Of a stretch of DNA of 31,020 nt, positions 30,701-31,020 are shown piece after piece. The notes under the pieces were generated by a model. That model made no database searches, was not told where the DNA came from, and worked only from the letters and a program-made list of their open reading frames with translations. Within the stretch, counting starts at the first letter, position 1. Every line of letters starts with the position of its first letter. This DNA comes from Pelargonium nanum (Eukaryota > Streptophyta > Magnoliopsida > Geraniales > Geraniaceae), in the NCBI GenBank assembly GCA_036897485.1, contig JAYMTF010000730.1:1-31020 (forward strand), in the 5' to 3' direction. The translations under genes were made by a program, and so were the position numbers.

Positions 30701-31020
30701 AAAAGCAGGTGGTGGCACACTATGGCCGAGTCTGCTAGGACATGGGTCTTTTTATGTTGACTTAACATTGTTTGTTCATGCAGGTAGCGGCACACTATGA
30801 CCTGGTCCACTAGGACTAGGGCCTTCATCTGTTGGCATGATATTGTCAGTTGTCGAAGATGGTGGCGCGAGTTCGTGTCCAGGTCCTTTTGGACTTGGGC
30901 CTTCCTCTGCAGGCATGAAACTGTTAGTTGTCGAAGCAGGTGGCGCGAGTTCGTGTCCAGGTCCTTTTGGACTTGGGCCTTCCTCCGCTGGCATGCCATT
31001 GGCAGCTGTCGAAGCAGGTG
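30701..31020 (-). repeat. 78-bp coding tandem repeat array, running off the window edge
   Basis: The marker GCAGGTrGyGGC/GCAGGTGGCGCGAG recurs at 30705, 30780, about 30858 (as GATGGTGG), 30936 and 31014, spacings of 75, 78, 78 and 78 bp. The two units at 30859-31014 are identical over a core of some 50 bp on the reading strand, indicating recent duplication or gene conversion. The unit at 30780 is diverged and the one at 30705 is decayed. Confidence 0.85.
30776..31020 (-). CDS. 3' part of a multi-copy PIP-like secreted peptide precursor (partial)
   Basis: The minus-strand frame is open from the window edge to TGA at 30776-30778 and shows 80 residues; the N-terminus lies beyond 31020. It is built of 26-residue repeats. 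Each carries a core GPSPKGPGH (30953-30979 and 30875-30901) or GPSPSGPGH (30797-30823), preceded by MPAEE/MPTDE and followed by ELAPP or SVPLPA. PIP/PIPL plant peptides are cut from the C-terminus of secreted precursors and end in SGPSxxGxGH, proline-hydroxylated and sensed by receptor kinases such as RLK7 in Arabidopsis. The cores here match except that Glu replaces the first Ser, and the motif is internal and repeated rather than terminal. Low Cys, high Pro/Gly and acidic linkers fit a secreted peptide polyprotein. CEP precursors (PGxSPGxGH) are related but match less well. No signal peptide can be seen because of truncation, so secretion is inferred. Confidence 0.6.
   Translation of the reverse strand, partial: PASTAANGMPAEEGPSPKGPGHELAPPASTTNSFMPAEEGPSPKGPGHELAPPSSTTDNIMPTDEGPSPSGPGHSVPLPA

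Noticed and set aside
30688..30999. Alternative minus-strand 103-codon frame across the 78-bp repeats (MACQRRKAQVQKDLD...)
   Set aside because: Any open frame in a repeat of length divisible by three stays open. The other frame gives family-like GPSPxGPGH cores and conserves them where DNA varies, so this one is a shadow.
1..31020. CRISPR array, bacterial operon or viral insertion
   Set aside because: No regularly spaced short repeats with unique spacers, no ribosome-binding-site-led gene runs, and no viral polymerase, coat or integrase motifs were seen. All real genes are plant nuclear types.

Overview
This is nuclear DNA from a flowering plant, almost certainly a eudicot. Genes are interrupted by GT-AG introns, the spacers are AT-rich, and the families are plant ones: G-type lectin receptor kinases, a BEL1-like TALE homeodomain factor and a PIP-like peptide precursor. 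Plant-style SINE, Stowaway-like and hAT-like debris is also present. I cannot name the species from sequence alone.

Layout. (1) 130-4623, + strand: a five-exon gene for an ABC1/UbiB atypical kinase of the ADCK2/abkC type, with a TATA box, several small upstream ORFs and a Stowaway-like MITE in an intron. (2) 4624-6400: spacer with a hAT-like terminus and a tRNA-derived SINE relic. (3) 6458-8848 (+) and 8965-11406 (-): two intronless, tail-to-tail G-type (SD-2/ZmPK1-like) lectin receptor kinases, both non-RD, with 116 bp between stop codons and predicted overlapping 3' ends. (4) 12494-13466, + strand: a two-exon LC8-type dynein light chain with a C-terminal extension. (5) 13467-15605: spacer with a second SINE carrying a GC-rich body. 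(6) 15606-18801, - strand: a seven-exon mitochondrial carrier with a decayed partial exon duplication in its first intron. (7) 18802-20684: spacer. (8) 20685-25122, - strand: a four-exon BELL gene matching BLH9 (BELLRINGER/PENNYWISE/REPLUMLESS), with a 2.4 kb first intron. (9) 25123-30700: long AT-rich spacer (BLH9 upstream region) with a foldback element, a diverged dispersed repeat, a tandem duplication and microsatellites. (10) 30776 to the window edge, - strand: the 3' part of an ORF made of 78-bp repeats, each encoding a GPSPxGPGH core like the PIP family of secreted immune/growth peptides. This is the most unusual item.

The genes are not a pathway. They are a normal syntenic run of housekeeping genes (kinase, dynein light chain, carrier), one developmental regulator, a receptor-kinase pair and a candidate secreted-peptide gene. 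Exon boundaries were worked out by hand from splice consensus and reading-frame continuity. All four spliced genes close in frame: 650, 114, 346 and 619 aa.
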